Origin: Rugamonas sp. A1-17
GTDB lineage: Bacteria; Pseudomonadota; Gammaproteobacteria; Burkholderiales; Burkholderiaceae_D
Assembly: GCA_025548565.1 (NCBI GenBank)
Contig: JAJLPB010000007.1
Span: 62,001 to 126,000 of the forward strand
DNA: 64,000 nucleotides
Reading direction: 5' to 3'
Shown: one piece after another, positions 42,356 through 52,700 of the stretch
How the letters are laid out: the number at the start of each line of letters is the position of its first letter
Numbering within the stretch: position 1 is the stretch's first letter
The notes under the pieces: model-generated
What the model was told of the DNA's origin: nothing
Seen by the model: only the letters and a program-made list of their open reading frames with translations
Database searches by the model: none
Program-made: the position numbers and the translations under genes

Positions 42356-45211
42356 ATGAAAACAAGCACACGACACCTACCCGCATTACGCCTGTCCGTC
42401 ATGGCGGCCTCGCTGGCCGCCGCCTTGCTGGCCGCACCATACGCCGGCGCACAACTGAGCAGCGCCACCATCCAGGGCCAGGTCACGGCCGCCAACGCGG
42501 CGCCGTCGGCCGGCGCCGCGGTCAGCGCCACCAACCAGCTCAATGGCTACGTCTACCGCACCGTCACGCGCGCCGACGGCAGCTATGTGTTAAGCGGGGT
42601 CGCCCCCGGCACCTACGAGATCAGGGTTGGCGAGCAGAAGGCGGAGCTGGTCACCGTCAGCGTCGGCCAGACCAGCCAGGTCAACCTGGCCTTGCAGGGC
42701 GGCGTGCAGCAGGTGGTGATCACCGGTTCGGCCACGCGGCGCGATGTCGCCGGTTCCGAGATCGGCACCTCGGTCTCGCGCGAACAGATCGAGAAACTGC
42801 CGCAGGTGACGCGTAATTTCCTGTCCTTCGCCGACCTGGCGCCCGGCGTGCGCTTCAATGTCGACAACAGCGGCAACGTCAAGGTGCAGAGCGGCGCGCA
42901 GAACCAGGATAACGTCAACGTCTTCATCGATGGCGTCAGCCAGAAGAACAACATCCTGCGCGGCGGCGTCTCCGGCCTCGATTCCAGCCGCGGCAATCCG
43001 TTCCCGCAATCGGCGGTGGCCGAGTACAAGGTCATCTCGCAGAACTACAAGGCGGAGTACGACCAGGTGTCCAGCGCGGCGATCACCGCCGTCACCAAGT
43101 CCGGCGGCAACCAGTTCCACGGCGACGTGTTCTGGGACCATACCGGCACCAACCTGACCGCGCTCGATCCGTTCCAGAAGGCCGCCGAGCGGCAGGGCAT
43201 ATCGCGTCCGGCATCGTCGCAGGACCAGTACGGCGTGACGCTGGGCGGCCCGATCAAGCAGGACGTGGCGCACTTCTTCTTTGCGTATGAAGGCAAGAAG
43301 ATCGACAGCCCGCGCCAGGTGGTGGCGCAGCGCACCGACCTGCTGCCCAACGCCGGCGTGGTGCCGGGACTGTTGGCGCAACAGGGTTCGTCGGTGTCGT
43401 CGTTCAAGGAGAACCTGTTCCTGTTGAAGGTGGATGCGCAGATCGACCGCGACCAGCGCGTCGAGGCCACCGCCCGCATACGCCGCGAGACCGACCTGAT
43501 ACCGGAAGACGCCAAGTTGAGCGTGGCCGAGAATGTCCTCAACCGCAGCAACGACGAGGACCGCTTCGATTTCAAGCATGAATGGAGCAATGACCGTTGG
43601 CTCAACGAGGCGCGCCTGGGCTACGAAAAATACAGCTGGAATCCGCATTCGAACGCCAACAAGCCGTACATCCGCTACCAGGTCTCGCCCAGCAATACCG
43701 ACAACAACGTGGTCGACGTGATCATCGTCGGCGGTTCGCCCAACAACCAGTTCCGCGAACAAAGCGGCACGCTGCTGCAGGACGACCTCACCTACAACGG
43801 CATGGCCGGCCATACGATGAAGGGTGGCGTCAAGGTCAAGCACATCAGCTACGACCTGTCCGGCACGGCCCGTGCGGTGGACCAGATTTATGAGCGCATC
43901 GATACCGTGACCGGGCTGGCCAGCGTTATCCGTACCGACAAGGCCATCCCCTCGAGCGGTGTGGACTTCTCCAACAACCAATATGGCCTGTACTTCCAGG
44001 ACGATTGGCAAGCCACCAGCAAGCTGCTGCTCAATCTCGGCCTGCGCTACGACTACGAAGACAATATGCTCAATAACAGCTATGTCACGCCGGCCGACCG
44101 CGTTGCCATCTTCGACAAGCAGGATCCCCGCGATGGCGCGCCCGCAGGCCAGACGTATGCGCAGTCGTTGGCCAAGGGCGGCGTCAATATCCGCGACTAC
44201 ATCAGCACCGGCAGCAACCGCAAACCGTTCAAGGGCGCGTGGGCGCCGCGACTGGGACTGTCCTACGACATCAAGGGCGACCGCGCCTCGGTGCTGTTCG
44301 CCGGCTGGGGCAGGGCGTACGACCGCACCATCGCCAACCACGCGCTGGACGAATCGCAGAAGAACGCGCAGCCGGGCGGCGAAATCTGGATGATCAAGAG
44401 CGATCACAAGATGGCCTACACCGACCAGTTCAGCTTTGGCCTGCGGCAGGCGCTGGGCATGTGGAACGGCGAGGCGGGATACACCAATTCGCGCAGCCAC
44501 AATCAGTTCAACTGGTTCGGCGGTAATCGCGATCCGCAGGGCGGCTGGGGCACGCAAAGCCCGATCGATCCGCTGTGGGGTTCTGTGCCTGGATTCAGCA
44601 CGCTGATCCTGGGCGACTTCATCACCGAGGCGAAAACCGATTCAGCTTACCTGAAGATGGACAAGCCTTATACCAAGGCCTCCACCTGGAGCCTGGGCGC
44701 GACCTATACCTACAGCCGCGGCGAGACCACCAACAAGGAATGGACCAACGATATCTTCAACTGGACCTACGGCCGCAGTACCTCCGGTTGGCATCCATCG
44801 ACCGACGTCGAACGCCATCGCCTGGTGGTGGCCGGCGTGAGCGACGGCGTGCTCCCGTTCGGGTTGATGTTGTCCGGGAAGCTGACGCTGGGTTCGGGCC
44901 TGCCTTACCGTATCACCGATTGCTCGACCGGCTTCGATCACTGCGTATCGGCCAAGGGCAATGGCAGCGCGTTCCACCAGGTCGATGTCGGCGTGTCGAA
45001 GGAAGTCGGTTTCCGCTACGGCAAAGTGTCGCTGCGCGCGGACGTGCTCAATCTGTTCAACAGCGTCAATTACGGCGGCTACGATGGCTGGGGCGGTGGT
45101 CCCGGCAATCCGCAGAACCGCCTCGGTGGCGACAACAAGAACCTGGGCACGCCGAATTCGGTCGGTGGTCCGATGCGCACCGTGAAGTTCAGCGCCCGCT
45201 ACGCCTTCTGA
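42356..45211 (+). CDS. TonB-dependent receptor with carboxypeptidase-like N-terminal domain
   Basis: A 951-residue outer-membrane transporter. The signal peptide ends near YAGAQ. A carboxypeptidase-regulatory-like beta-sandwich spans about 38-110 (VSATNQLNGYVYRTVTRADG), and a TonB-box-like VVITG is near 122. A plug domain (NVFIDGVSQKNNILRG) and a 22-strand-type barrel follow, ending in the aromatic C-terminus SARYAF. It probably imports oligosaccharides released from the polymer. It has an AGGAGA ribosome binding site and begins 53 bp after lacI. Confidence 0.92.
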   Translation: MKTSTRHLPALRLSVMAASLAAALLAAPYAGAQLSSATIQGQVTAANAAPSAGAAVSATNQLNGYVYRTVTRADGSYVLSGVAPGTYEIRVGEQKAELVTVSVGQTSQVNLALQGGVQQVVITGSATRRDVAGSEIGTSVSREQIEKLPQVTRNFLSFADLAPGVRFNVDNSGNVKVQSGAQNQDNVNVFIDGVSQKNNILRGGVSGLDSSRGNPFPQSAVAEYKVISQNYKAEYDQVSSAAITAVTKSGGNQFHGDVFWDHTGTNLTALDPFQKAAERQGISRPASSQDQYGVTLGGPIKQDVAHFFFAYEGKKIDSPRQVVAQRTDLLPNAGVVPGLLAQQGSSVSSFKENLFLLKVDAQIDRDQRVEATARIRRETDLIPEDAKLSVAENVLNRSNDEDRFDFKHEWSNDRWLNEARLGYEKYSWNPHSNANKPYIRYQVSPSNTDNNVVDVIIVGGSPNNQFREQSGTLLQDDLTYNGMAGHTMKGGVKVKHISYDLSGTARAVDQIYERIDTVTGLASVIRTDKAIPSSGVDFSNNQYGLYFQDDWQATSKLLLNLGLRYDYEDNMLNNSYVTPADRVAIFDKQDPRDGAPAGQTYAQSLAKGGVNIRDYISTGSNRKPFKGAWAPRLGLSYDIKGDRASVLFAGWGRAYDRTIANHALDESQKNAQPGGEIWMIKSDHKMAYTDQFSFGLRQALGMWNGEAGYTNSRSHNQFNWFGGNRDPQGGWGTQSPIDPLWGSVPGFSTLILGDFITEAKTDSAYLKMDKPYTKASTWSLGATYTYSRGETTNKEWTNDIFNWTYGRSTSGWHPSTDVERHRLVVAGVSDGVLPFGLMLSGKLTLGSGLPYRITDCSTGFDHCVSAKGNGSAFHQVDVGVSKEVGFRYGKVSLRADVLNLFNSVNYGGYDGWGGGPGNPQNRLGGDNKNLGTPNSVGGPMRTVKFSARYAF

Positions 45212-45233
45212 TCCGGGCCGTAGTTAGTGTGGT

Positions 45234-45259
45234 GCCGCTCCCTGCGTAACGGGAGCGGC
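45234..45259 (+). other. Intercistronic stem-loop after the TonB receptor gene
   Basis: GCCGCTCCC (45234-45242) and GGGAGCGGC (45251-45259) form a perfect 9-bp stem with an 8-nt loop and no T run. It lies in the largest gap of the operon (95 bp). It may set a step in expression between the receptor and the enzymes by mRNA processing; this is inference. Confidence 0.5.
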
Positions 45260-45306
45260 GGTTTCCTGACGCGCCACGTGCGCTCGCCATTGGAAGAAAA
45301 CGATCC

Positions 45307-46737
45307 ATGTCATTGCCCTTCGCATTACGCCGTACGCCGCAGGTCCTGGCCGGCCTGGCCCTTGTGGTCTCCGCACTGTGCTCCGGCACCGCTGCCGCCC
45401 GCGGCAACCAATTGCCACCGCTGTTCGATCAATTGGAACAGCGCACCTTCAACTTCTTCTGGGACACCGCCAACCCCGTCAACGGCTTGGTGCCGGACCG
45501 TCATCCCACGCCGTCGTTCTCCAGCGTGGCGGCGGTGGGCTTCGGTTTGACCGCGTATCCGATCGGAGTCGAACGCGGCTACATCACGCGTCAGCAGGCG
45601 CGTGATCGCGTACTGGCGACCTTGCGCTTCTTCCGCAATGCGCCGCAGGGCGCGGCAAAGGGCACGAGCACCAGCGGCTACAAGGGCTTCTTCTATCACT
45701 TCCTCGACATGAAGACAGGGTTGCGTTACAACGACAACGTGGAACTGTCCACCGTGGACACCGCGCTGTTCCTGGCCGGCACCTTGTTCTGCCAATCCTA
45801 CTTCGATGGCGACGACGCCGCCGAGAAGGAAATCCGCAAGCTGGCGGCGGAAATCTACGAACGTGTGGACTGGACTTGGGCGCAGGCGCGCAAGCCGTCC
45901 ATCGCGTTGGGCTGGCATCCCGAATCGGGCTTCATCGGCTACGACTGGAAGGGCTACAACGAAGCGATGCTGATCTACGTGCTGGCATTGGGATCGCCAT
46001 CGCATCCGGTGCAGCCGGAAGCATGGAAGGCATGGACCAGCAACTACGCCAAAAGCCTGGAGGGCAAGGGCGACAAGGAACACCTGGGCTTCCCGTCCAT
46101 GTTCATCCACCAGTACAGCCATGTGTGGATCGACTTCCGCAACATTCGCGACGACTACATGCGCGAACGCGGCTACGACTACTTCGAAAACAGCCGCCGC
46201 GCCACCTACGCGCAGCGCGACTACGCGATCAGCAATCCGCTGCGCTGCAAAGGCTACGGCCCCAACGTCTGGGGCATCACCGCCAGCGATGGCCCGGTGG
46301 ACAAGACGCTGGAATACGAAGGCCAGAAACTGCCGTTCCGCACCTACGCGGCGCGTGGCATCGGCGGCCTGAAAACCTACGACGACTGCACGCTGGCGCC
46401 AACCGCCGCCGCCGCGTCGCTGCCGTTCGCGCCGGAGATCGTCATCCCCGCCGTGCTGGAAATGAAGCAGCGCTATGGAGACTTCATCTACGACCGCTAC
46501 GGCTTCCTGGATGCGTTCAACCCAAGCTTCGACTACAAGGTACCGCTGCAGCAGGGCCGCGTGGTGGCCGGAAAAGGCTGGGTGGACAACGACTACCTCG
46601 GCATCGACCAGGGTCCGATCGTCGCCATGACCGAGAACTACCGCAGCGATCTGGTCTGGCGCGTCATGCGCGGTAATCCCGCCATCCGTCGCGGGCTTGA
46701 GCGCGCTGGCTTCACCGGTGGCTGGCTGTCGAAATGA
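45307..46737 (+). CDS. GH144-like endo-beta-1,2-glucanase (glucoamylase-domain protein)
   Basis: A 476-residue exported (alpha/alpha)6-barrel hydrolase of the family annotated as glucoamylase domain PF10091, which includes GH144 endo-beta-1,2-glucanases. The signal peptide ends near GTAAARG. Characteristic segments are FDQLEQRTFNFFWDTANP, STSGYKGFFYHFLDM, VELSTVDTALFLAG, GWHPESGFIGYDWKGYNEAM and the C-terminal DNDYLGIDQGPIVAMTENYR. Many members bear a misleading glucoamylase label. The GH94 gene in the same operon supports a beta-1,2-glucan substrate. Its stop overlaps the start of the binding-protein gene by 4 bp. Confidence 0.85.
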   Translation: MSLPFALRRTPQVLAGLALVVSALCSGTAAARGNQLPPLFDQLEQRTFNFFWDTANPVNGLVPDRHPTPSFSSVAAVGFGLTAYPIGVERGYITRQQARDRVLATLRFFRNAPQGAAKGTSTSGYKGFFYHFLDMKTGLRYNDNVELSTVDTALFLAGTLFCQSYFDGDDAAEKEIRKLAAEIYERVDWTWAQARKPSIALGWHPESGFIGYDWKGYNEAMLIYVLALGSPSHPVQPEAWKAWTSNYAKSLEGKGDKEHLGFPSMFIHQYSHVWIDFRNIRDDYMRERGYDYFENSRRATYAQRDYAISNPLRCKGYGPNVWGITASDGPVDKTLEYEGQKLPFRTYAARGIGGLKTYDDCTLAPTAAAASLPFAPEIVIPAVLEMKQRYGDFIYDRYGFLDAFNPSFDYKVPLQQGRVVAGKGWVDNDYLGIDQGPIVAMTENYRSDLVWRVMRGNPAIRRGLERAGFTGGWLSK

Positions 46738-48002
46738 TTATGCGCTTTTCTCCGGCCCTGCTGGTGCTGGCCTTCGCCGCGCTGCTTTCCTCCTGCGCGC
46801 CGCGCCGGGAGGAGGGTGTGGTGCTGAAGTTCTGGGCCATGGGCCGCGAGGGTGAAGTAGTCACCGCCCTGATGCCGGAGTTCGAGCGCACCCACCCCGG
46901 TGTGCGCGTCGAAGTGCAGCAACTGCCGTGGACCGCAGCGCATGAAAAGCTGCTGACGGCGTTCGCCGGCGACGTCATGCCGGACATTTTCCAGCTCGGG
47001 AATACGTGGGTGCCCGAATTCAAAGCCATCGGCGCTTTGCGGGCGCTGGACGGCGAGGTGGCGACGTCCCAACTGGTCACGCAGGCCGACTACTTCCCCG
47101 GCATCTGGGACACCAACATCGTTGACGGCAAGCTGTGGGGCGTGCCCTGGTATGTCGACACGCGCGTGATGTTCTACCGCCGCGACATGCTGGCCCGCGC
47201 CGGCTACGCCAAGCCGCCGCAGAACTGGGCGGACTGGATGAAGGCGATGACCGCGATCAAGCGCATCGTCGGGCCGGACAACTACGCCATCCTGCTGCCC
47301 AGCGATGAATTCGAACCGCTGCTGGCGCTGGCCCTGCAGCAGGACGAGCCGCTGCTGCGCGACGGCGGCCGGTATGGCAATTTCCGCACGCCGGGATTCC
47401 GCCGCAGCTTGCAGCTGTATGCGGACATGTACGCGCAGAAGCTGGCGCCGCTGAACCGCATCACCAATGTGTATCACGAATTCGGCATGGGCTACGTGTC
47501 CTTCTACATTTCCGGCCCGTGGAATATGGGCGAGTTCAAACGCCGCCTGCCCTCGGACCAGCAGGACAATTGGATGACGGCCATCCTGCCAGGTCCGTCG
47601 GGGCCGGCGGCATCGGTGGCGGGCGGCTCCAGCCTGGTGCTGGCCGCGTCGTCGAAACACCAGCGCGCAGGCTGGCAGCTGATCGAATACCTGTCGCGTA
47701 CCGACACCATGGCGCGCTTCCATGAGCTGACCGGCGACCTGCCGCCGCGCCGCAGCAACTGGTCGCATCCGCGCCTCGCCGACGACAAGTATGCCCAAGC
47801 CTTCGGCGAGCAGCTGGAGCGCGTCAAGCCGGCACCCAAGGTGCCGGAATGGGAGCAGATCGCAACCGAGATGCGCCTGGTGGCCGAGCGCGTAACGCAC
47901 GGCGAGCTGACGGTTGACCAGGCCGCCGCCGAACTGGATGCGAAGGCCGACCATATCCTCGAAAAGCGCCGCTGGATGTTGGCGCGGAAGGAGGGTAAAT
48001 GA
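46734..48002 (+). CDS. Sugar ABC transporter substrate-binding lipoprotein
   Basis: A 422-residue family-1 extracellular solute-binding protein. The lipobox LLSSC gives C21. The body has the cluster B sugar-binding pattern: VVLKFWAMG, MPDIFQLGNTWVPEF, GVPWYVDTRVMFYRRDML and WNMGEFKRRLP. It would capture oligosaccharides in the periplasm for the two permeases that follow. Starts in the stop codon of the glucanase gene and ends in the start of the first permease gene (ATGA overlaps on both sides). Confidence 0.92.
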   Translation: MIMRFSPALLVLAFAALLSSCAPRREEGVVLKFWAMGREGEVVTALMPEFERTHPGVRVEVQQLPWTAAHEKLLTAFAGDVMPDIFQLGNTWVPEFKAIGALRALDGEVATSQLVTQADYFPGIWDTNIVDGKLWGVPWYVDTRVMFYRRDMLARAGYAKPPQNWADWMKAMTAIKRIVGPDNYAILLPSDEFEPLLALALQQDEPLLRDGGRYGNFRTPGFRRSLQLYADMYAQKLAPLNRITNVYHEFGMGYVSFYISGPWNMGEFKRRLPSDQQDNWMTAILPGPSGPAASVAGGSSLVLAASSKHQRAGWQLIEYLSRTDTMARFHELTGDLPPRRSNWSHPRLADDKYAQAFGEQLERVKPAPKVPEWEQIATEMRLVAERVTHGELTVDQAAAELDAKADHILEKRRWMLARKEGK

Positions 48003-48874
48003 ACTCGCAACGCGCCGCCTGGTGTTTCGCCGGCCCGGCGCTGCTGGTCATCGGCGTGTTCTTCTTCCTGCCGGTACTGGCGGCGTTGGTCATGAGCCTG
48101 ACCGACTTCGATATCTACGCGCTGGCCGATCTGCGCAACCTGCGTTTCGTCGGCCTGCGCAATTACACCGAGCTGCTGCAAACGCCGCTGTTCTGGCAGG
48201 CCTTGGGCAATACGCTGTACTTCGTCGTGGTCGGCGTGCCGCTGTCGATCGCCGCCTCGCTGGGCGCCGCGTTGCTGCTGCATTCGCGGCTGACGCGCTT
48301 CAAGGGCCTGTTCCGCACCGCCTTCTTTGCGCCGGTGGTGACATCGCTGGTGGCGGTGGCGGTGATCTGGCGCTACCTGCTGCACACGCGCTACGGCATG
48401 ATCAACCATGGCCTGGAACTCCTGGGCATCTCGCCGGTGGACTGGCTCAACGATCCGCACTGGGCGATGCCGGCGATTATCCTGTTCGCGTTGTGGAAGA
48501 ACTTCGGCTACAACATGATCATCTTCCTGGCCGGGCTGCAAAGCATTCCGGACGATTTGTACGAGGCGGCGGGCCTGGACGGCGCGGGCGTGTGGCAGCA
48601 GTTCCGCTATGTCACCTGGCCGATGCTGGGACCGACGCTGCTGATGGTCAGCATCCTGAGCATGTCCGCCTACTTCCAGCTGTTCGCCGAGCCGTATGTG
48701 ATGACGCAGGGCGGGCCGGTGCAAAGCACGGTCAGCGTGTTGTACTTCATGTATGAGCAGGGCTTCAAGTGGTGGAACCTGGGCGCGGCGTCCGCCGTGG
48801 CCTTCATCCTGTTCGCGATCATGTTCTGCGTCACGCTGCTGCAGCTACGCGTCGCCAAGGGAGTCGATGCATGA
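47999..48874 (+). CDS. Sugar ABC transporter permease, MalF/UgpA type
   Basis: A 291-residue inner-membrane subunit with six transmembrane helices. The EAA loop is YEAAGLDGAGVWQQFRYVTWP, here residues about 184-204, the contact site for the ATPase. The cluster of binding protein, two permeases and a distal ATPase gene is a complete CUT1-type importer. Overlaps its neighbours by 4 bp on each side. Confidence 0.93.
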   Translation: MNSQRAAWCFAGPALLVIGVFFFLPVLAALVMSLTDFDIYALADLRNLRFVGLRNYTELLQTPLFWQALGNTLYFVVVGVPLSIAASLGAALLLHSRLTRFKGLFRTAFFAPVVTSLVAVAVIWRYLLHTRYGMINHGLELLGISPVDWLNDPHWAMPAIILFALWKNFGYNMIIFLAGLQSIPDDLYEAAGLDGAGVWQQFRYVTWPMLGPTLLMVSILSMSAYFQLFAEPYVMTQGGPVQSTVSVLYFMYEQGFKWWNLGAASAVAFILFAIMFCVTLLQLRVAKGVDA

Positions 48875-49701
48875 GCGTCTTGCATAACAAACCGCGCGCG
48901 TTGCTGCTCAATTTCCTGATGTTGGGCGCAGGCGCGTTGACGCTGTTCCCGCTGTTGTGGATGGTGTCGACATCGTTGATGGCGCCGGGCGAATCGAGCA
49001 GCTTCCCGTTGCCGCTGCTGCCACGCTCCGCCACATTGCATAACTATCGTGAGTTGTTCAGCCACGCGGGCATCGGCAAGTACCTGCTCAACAGCGTGCT
49101 GTTGTCGTGCGCGGCGACGTTGCTGTCGCTGCTGTTCAATGTCAGCGCCGGCTATGCGTTCGCCAAGCTGCGCTTCCAGGGGCGCGACCGCATCTTCAAA
49201 GCCATGCTCGGCGCGCTGGTGATCCCGAGCCAGGTGGCGATGCTGCCGCTGTTCCTGCTGCTGAAGTATATGGGACTGGTGAACAGCTACGGCGCCGTGC
49301 TGGTGCCGGCGATGGCTGGCATCTTCGGCATCTTCCTGGTGCGGCAGTATGCGTTGACGATACCGGACGCCTTGCTGGAAGCGGCGCGCATGGACGGCGC
49401 CAGCGAGTTCCAGATCTTCCGCATCATTGTGCTGCCGCTGCTGACGCCCATCCTGGTCACGCTGGGGATCTTCACCTTCCTCGGTACGTGGAACGATTTC
49501 ATGTGGCCTTTGATCGTATTGACCGATAAGGACTTGTACACGCTGCCGGTGGCGCTGGCGTCGCTGTCGCGTGAGCATGTGCAGGACAATGAGCTGATGA
49601 TGGCCGGCTCGGTGCTGACTATCCTGCCGGTGCTGCTGTTGTTCCTCGGCCTGCAGCGGTACTACATACAGGGGCTGTTGGTGGGGAGCGTCAAGGGATG
49701 A
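48871..49701 (+). CDS. Sugar ABC transporter permease, MalG/UgpE type
   Basis: The second permease (276 residues), with six membrane segments. The EAA motif ALLEAARMDGASEFQIFRII ends in the usual PLLTPIL. The frame is open upstream inside the previous gene, but the ATG at 48871 in the ATGA overlap is the natural start. The stop overlaps the ATG of the next gene by 4 bp. Confidence 0.93.
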   Translation: MSVLHNKPRALLLNFLMLGAGALTLFPLLWMVSTSLMAPGESSSFPLPLLPRSATLHNYRELFSHAGIGKYLLNSVLLSCAATLLSLLFNVSAGYAFAKLRFQGRDRIFKAMLGALVIPSQVAMLPLFLLLKYMGLVNSYGAVLVPAMAGIFGIFLVRQYALTIPDALLEAARMDGASEFQIFRIIVLPLLTPILVTLGIFTFLGTWNDFMWPLIVLTDKDLYTLPVALASLSREHVQDNELMMAGSVLTILPVLLLFLGLQRYYIQGLLVGSVKG

Positions 49702-52700
49702 AGCGTCTCTTCGCATTATTGGCCGCGTTCTGGATCACGGTGGCGGCGCACGCCGTGGTGCTCGACGACTTTTCGAATATCGCCCTGTGGCAGGCGCAGG
49801 CTTCGGACGGCGTGCAGTCCAGGGCCAGCGCCGCCGATGGCGGCCTGCGGCTGGATTTCGACTTTGCGGGCCGTGGCGGCTATGCCTTCGCGCGCCGCAG
49901 CCTGCCGCTCGACCTGCCGGAGAACTACGAGATATCGTTCTACATCCGCGCCGATGCGCCGGTTAATCATTTCGAGTTCAAGCTGACCGACGCCAGCGGC
50001 GACAACGTCTGGTGGTTCCAGCAGCAGAACTACGCTTTTCCAAAACAGTGGCAACTGGTGCGCGTCAAGAAGCGCCAGATTCTGTTCGCCTGGGGGCCTG
50101 CCAAGGACCGCACGTTGACGCATGCCGACCGCATTGAATTCGTGGTCAGCGCGGGCAGCGGTGGCGGTAGCGGTTCGGTCTACATTCGTCAATTGGCGAT
50201 CCGCGAACTGCCGCCCGCGCCCAAGGCGTGGCCGCAGGCGACAGCGCAGGCCTCGTCGGCGGCCGCGCAGGGCGGGGCGGCGCTGGCGTTGGACGGCAAT
50301 CCGGCGACAGCGTGGATCAGCGCAGCGGGCAAACGGCAGCAGCTGGTGATCGACCTTGGCGCCGAGCGCGAATTCGGCGGCTTGGTGCTGCATTGGCAGG
50401 GCCGCCGCTATGCGCGCCGCTACGATATCGAATTGTCCAGCGATGGCAGCAACTGGCACACGGTGCGCCGCGTCATCGACGGCAATGGCGGCGACGACCC
50501 GCTGCGGTTGGCGGAATCGGAAGCACGTTACATCCGCCTTGCCCTGCACGACGGCCCGGCGGCCGGCTATGCACTGGCTGAAGTGGAACTGAAAGACCTG
50601 GCCTACGGCGCCACGCCCAACGATTTCATTTCCGCAGTGGCGCGAGACGCGCAATGCGGCCTGTATCCACGCGGCTTCTCCGGCCAGCAGCCCTACTGGA
50701 CGCTGGTGGGCGTGGACGGCGGAGGCGAGCATAGCGCGCTCATTTCCGAGGACGGCGCCATCGAGGCGCGCCAGGGCGGCTTCTCGGTCGAGCCTTTCGT
50801 CGAGGACGGCGGAAAGCTGGTGAGCTGGGCCGACGTCAAAGTCACCCAGAGCCTGCGCGACGGGTATCTGCCCGTGCCCACGGTGCAGTGGCGGCATTCT
50901 TCGTGGACGCTGGACGTGACCGCAGCGGCGGCAGGTACGCCGGCATCGTCCCAACTGCTGGCGCGCTATGAACTGAAAAACCTGACCGCCATAAGCAGGA
51001 AATTGAAACTGGTGCTGGCCGTGCGGCCCTTCCAGGTGAACGCGCCACGCCAGTTTCTCAACACGCCGGGAGGCTTCAGCGCGATCAACGACCTGGCATG
51101 GGACGGCAAGGCGCTGACCATCAACGGCGACGCCAAGGTCTATCCGCTGGAGCGTCCTGCCAGCGTGGCGCTGGCGTCGTTCGATGCCGGCCTGCTGCCG
51201 GGCGGCGCTGGCGCTGCAGCGCCGCGTACGTCCTCCGCCATCGCGCGAGCCGCTGTCGAGCGAACCTCGCACGACGACACCGGCATGGCATCGGCCGCGC
51301 TGACCTACGAGATCACGTTGCCGCCGCACGGCAGCGTGGTGCTGGGAGCCGTTCTGCCGATGGCCGGTGGCGCCGAAGCCCGTACACCGGAAGGCGCGCA
51401 CGCCGCCTGGCTGACGCGGGAGCAGGAAAGGGTGGCGGGCGAATGGCGCGCCAGGCTGAATCAGGTCACGCTCCGCATGCCACCGGCCGGCCAGCACATG
51501 GCCGACACGCTGCGTTCATCGTTGGCCCACATTTTGATGACCCGCGAAGGCGCGGCGCTGCAGCCGGGAACACGGTCCTACCGCCGCTCCTGGATACGTG
51601 ACGGTGCCATGATGTCCGAAGCGCTGCTGCGGCTTGGCCAGCCGGAAATCGCCGCCGACTACCTGCGCTGGTACGCGCCATTCCAGTTCGACAGCGGCAA
51701 GGTGCCGTGCTGCGTGGACCGCCGTGGCGCCGATCCTGTACCTGAAAACGACAGCCACGGCCAACTGATCTTCCTCGCCGCCGAACTGTATCGCTACACG
51801 CAGGACAAGGCCGCGCTGGCCGCAGCCTGGCCGCGCATGGATGCCGCCGCGCGCTACATGGAATCCCTGCGCCAGTCCGAACGGACAGACGCCAACCGGA
51901 CAGCGGAACGCCGTTCGCTCTTTGGCCTGATGCCGGCATCGATCAGCCATGAAGGCTACTCCGAAAAGCCGATGCACTCCTATTGGGACGACTTCTGGGC
52001 GCTGCGCGGCTACAAGGACGCTGCCGACATGGCGGCGATATTGGGCGACGGTGCCGCCGCGAAGCGGCTCTCTGCCCAGCGCGACGAGTTCCGCCGCGAC
52101 CTGTACGCATCGCTGGCCGCCAGCACCGCCGCGCACAAAGTGGGCTACATGCCCGGCGCGGCGGAGCTGGGCGACTTCGACCCCACCTCGTCCACCATCG
52201 CGCTGACGCCCGGCGGCGAACAGCAGCAACTGCCGCCGGTAATGCTGCAGGCGACCTATGAAAAGTACTGGGACTTCTTCCGCGCCCGCCGCGATGGCGG
52301 CAAGGCCTGGGAGGACTACACGCCCTATGAGCTGCGTAACGTCAGCGCCTTCATCCGCCTGGGCTGGCGCGAGCGCGCAGCCGAGCTGCTCGACTACTTC
52401 TACGCCGATCAACGCCCTGCCGCGTGGAACCAGTGGGCCGAAGTGGTGGGCCGCGATGCACGTCAGCCGCGCTTCCTCGGGGATATGCCGCACGGCTGGA
52501 TCTCTTCCGACTACATCCGCGCCGCACTCGATTCCTTCGCTTACGAACGCGAATCCGACCACGCGCTGCTGCTGGGCGAGGGCATCCCCAACGCCTGGCT
52601 GCAGGGCGAGGGCATCGGCCTGCACGGCTTGCGCACGCCGTATGGCCCGCTCAGCTACACGTTGGCGGCGCAGGGCGGCCGGCTCACGCTCCGAATAGAA

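Noticed and set aside
45307..46737. True glucoamylase acting on starch
   Set aside because: The conserved segments fit the GH144-like PF10091 family, not GH15, and no other gene in the operon points to alpha-glucans.
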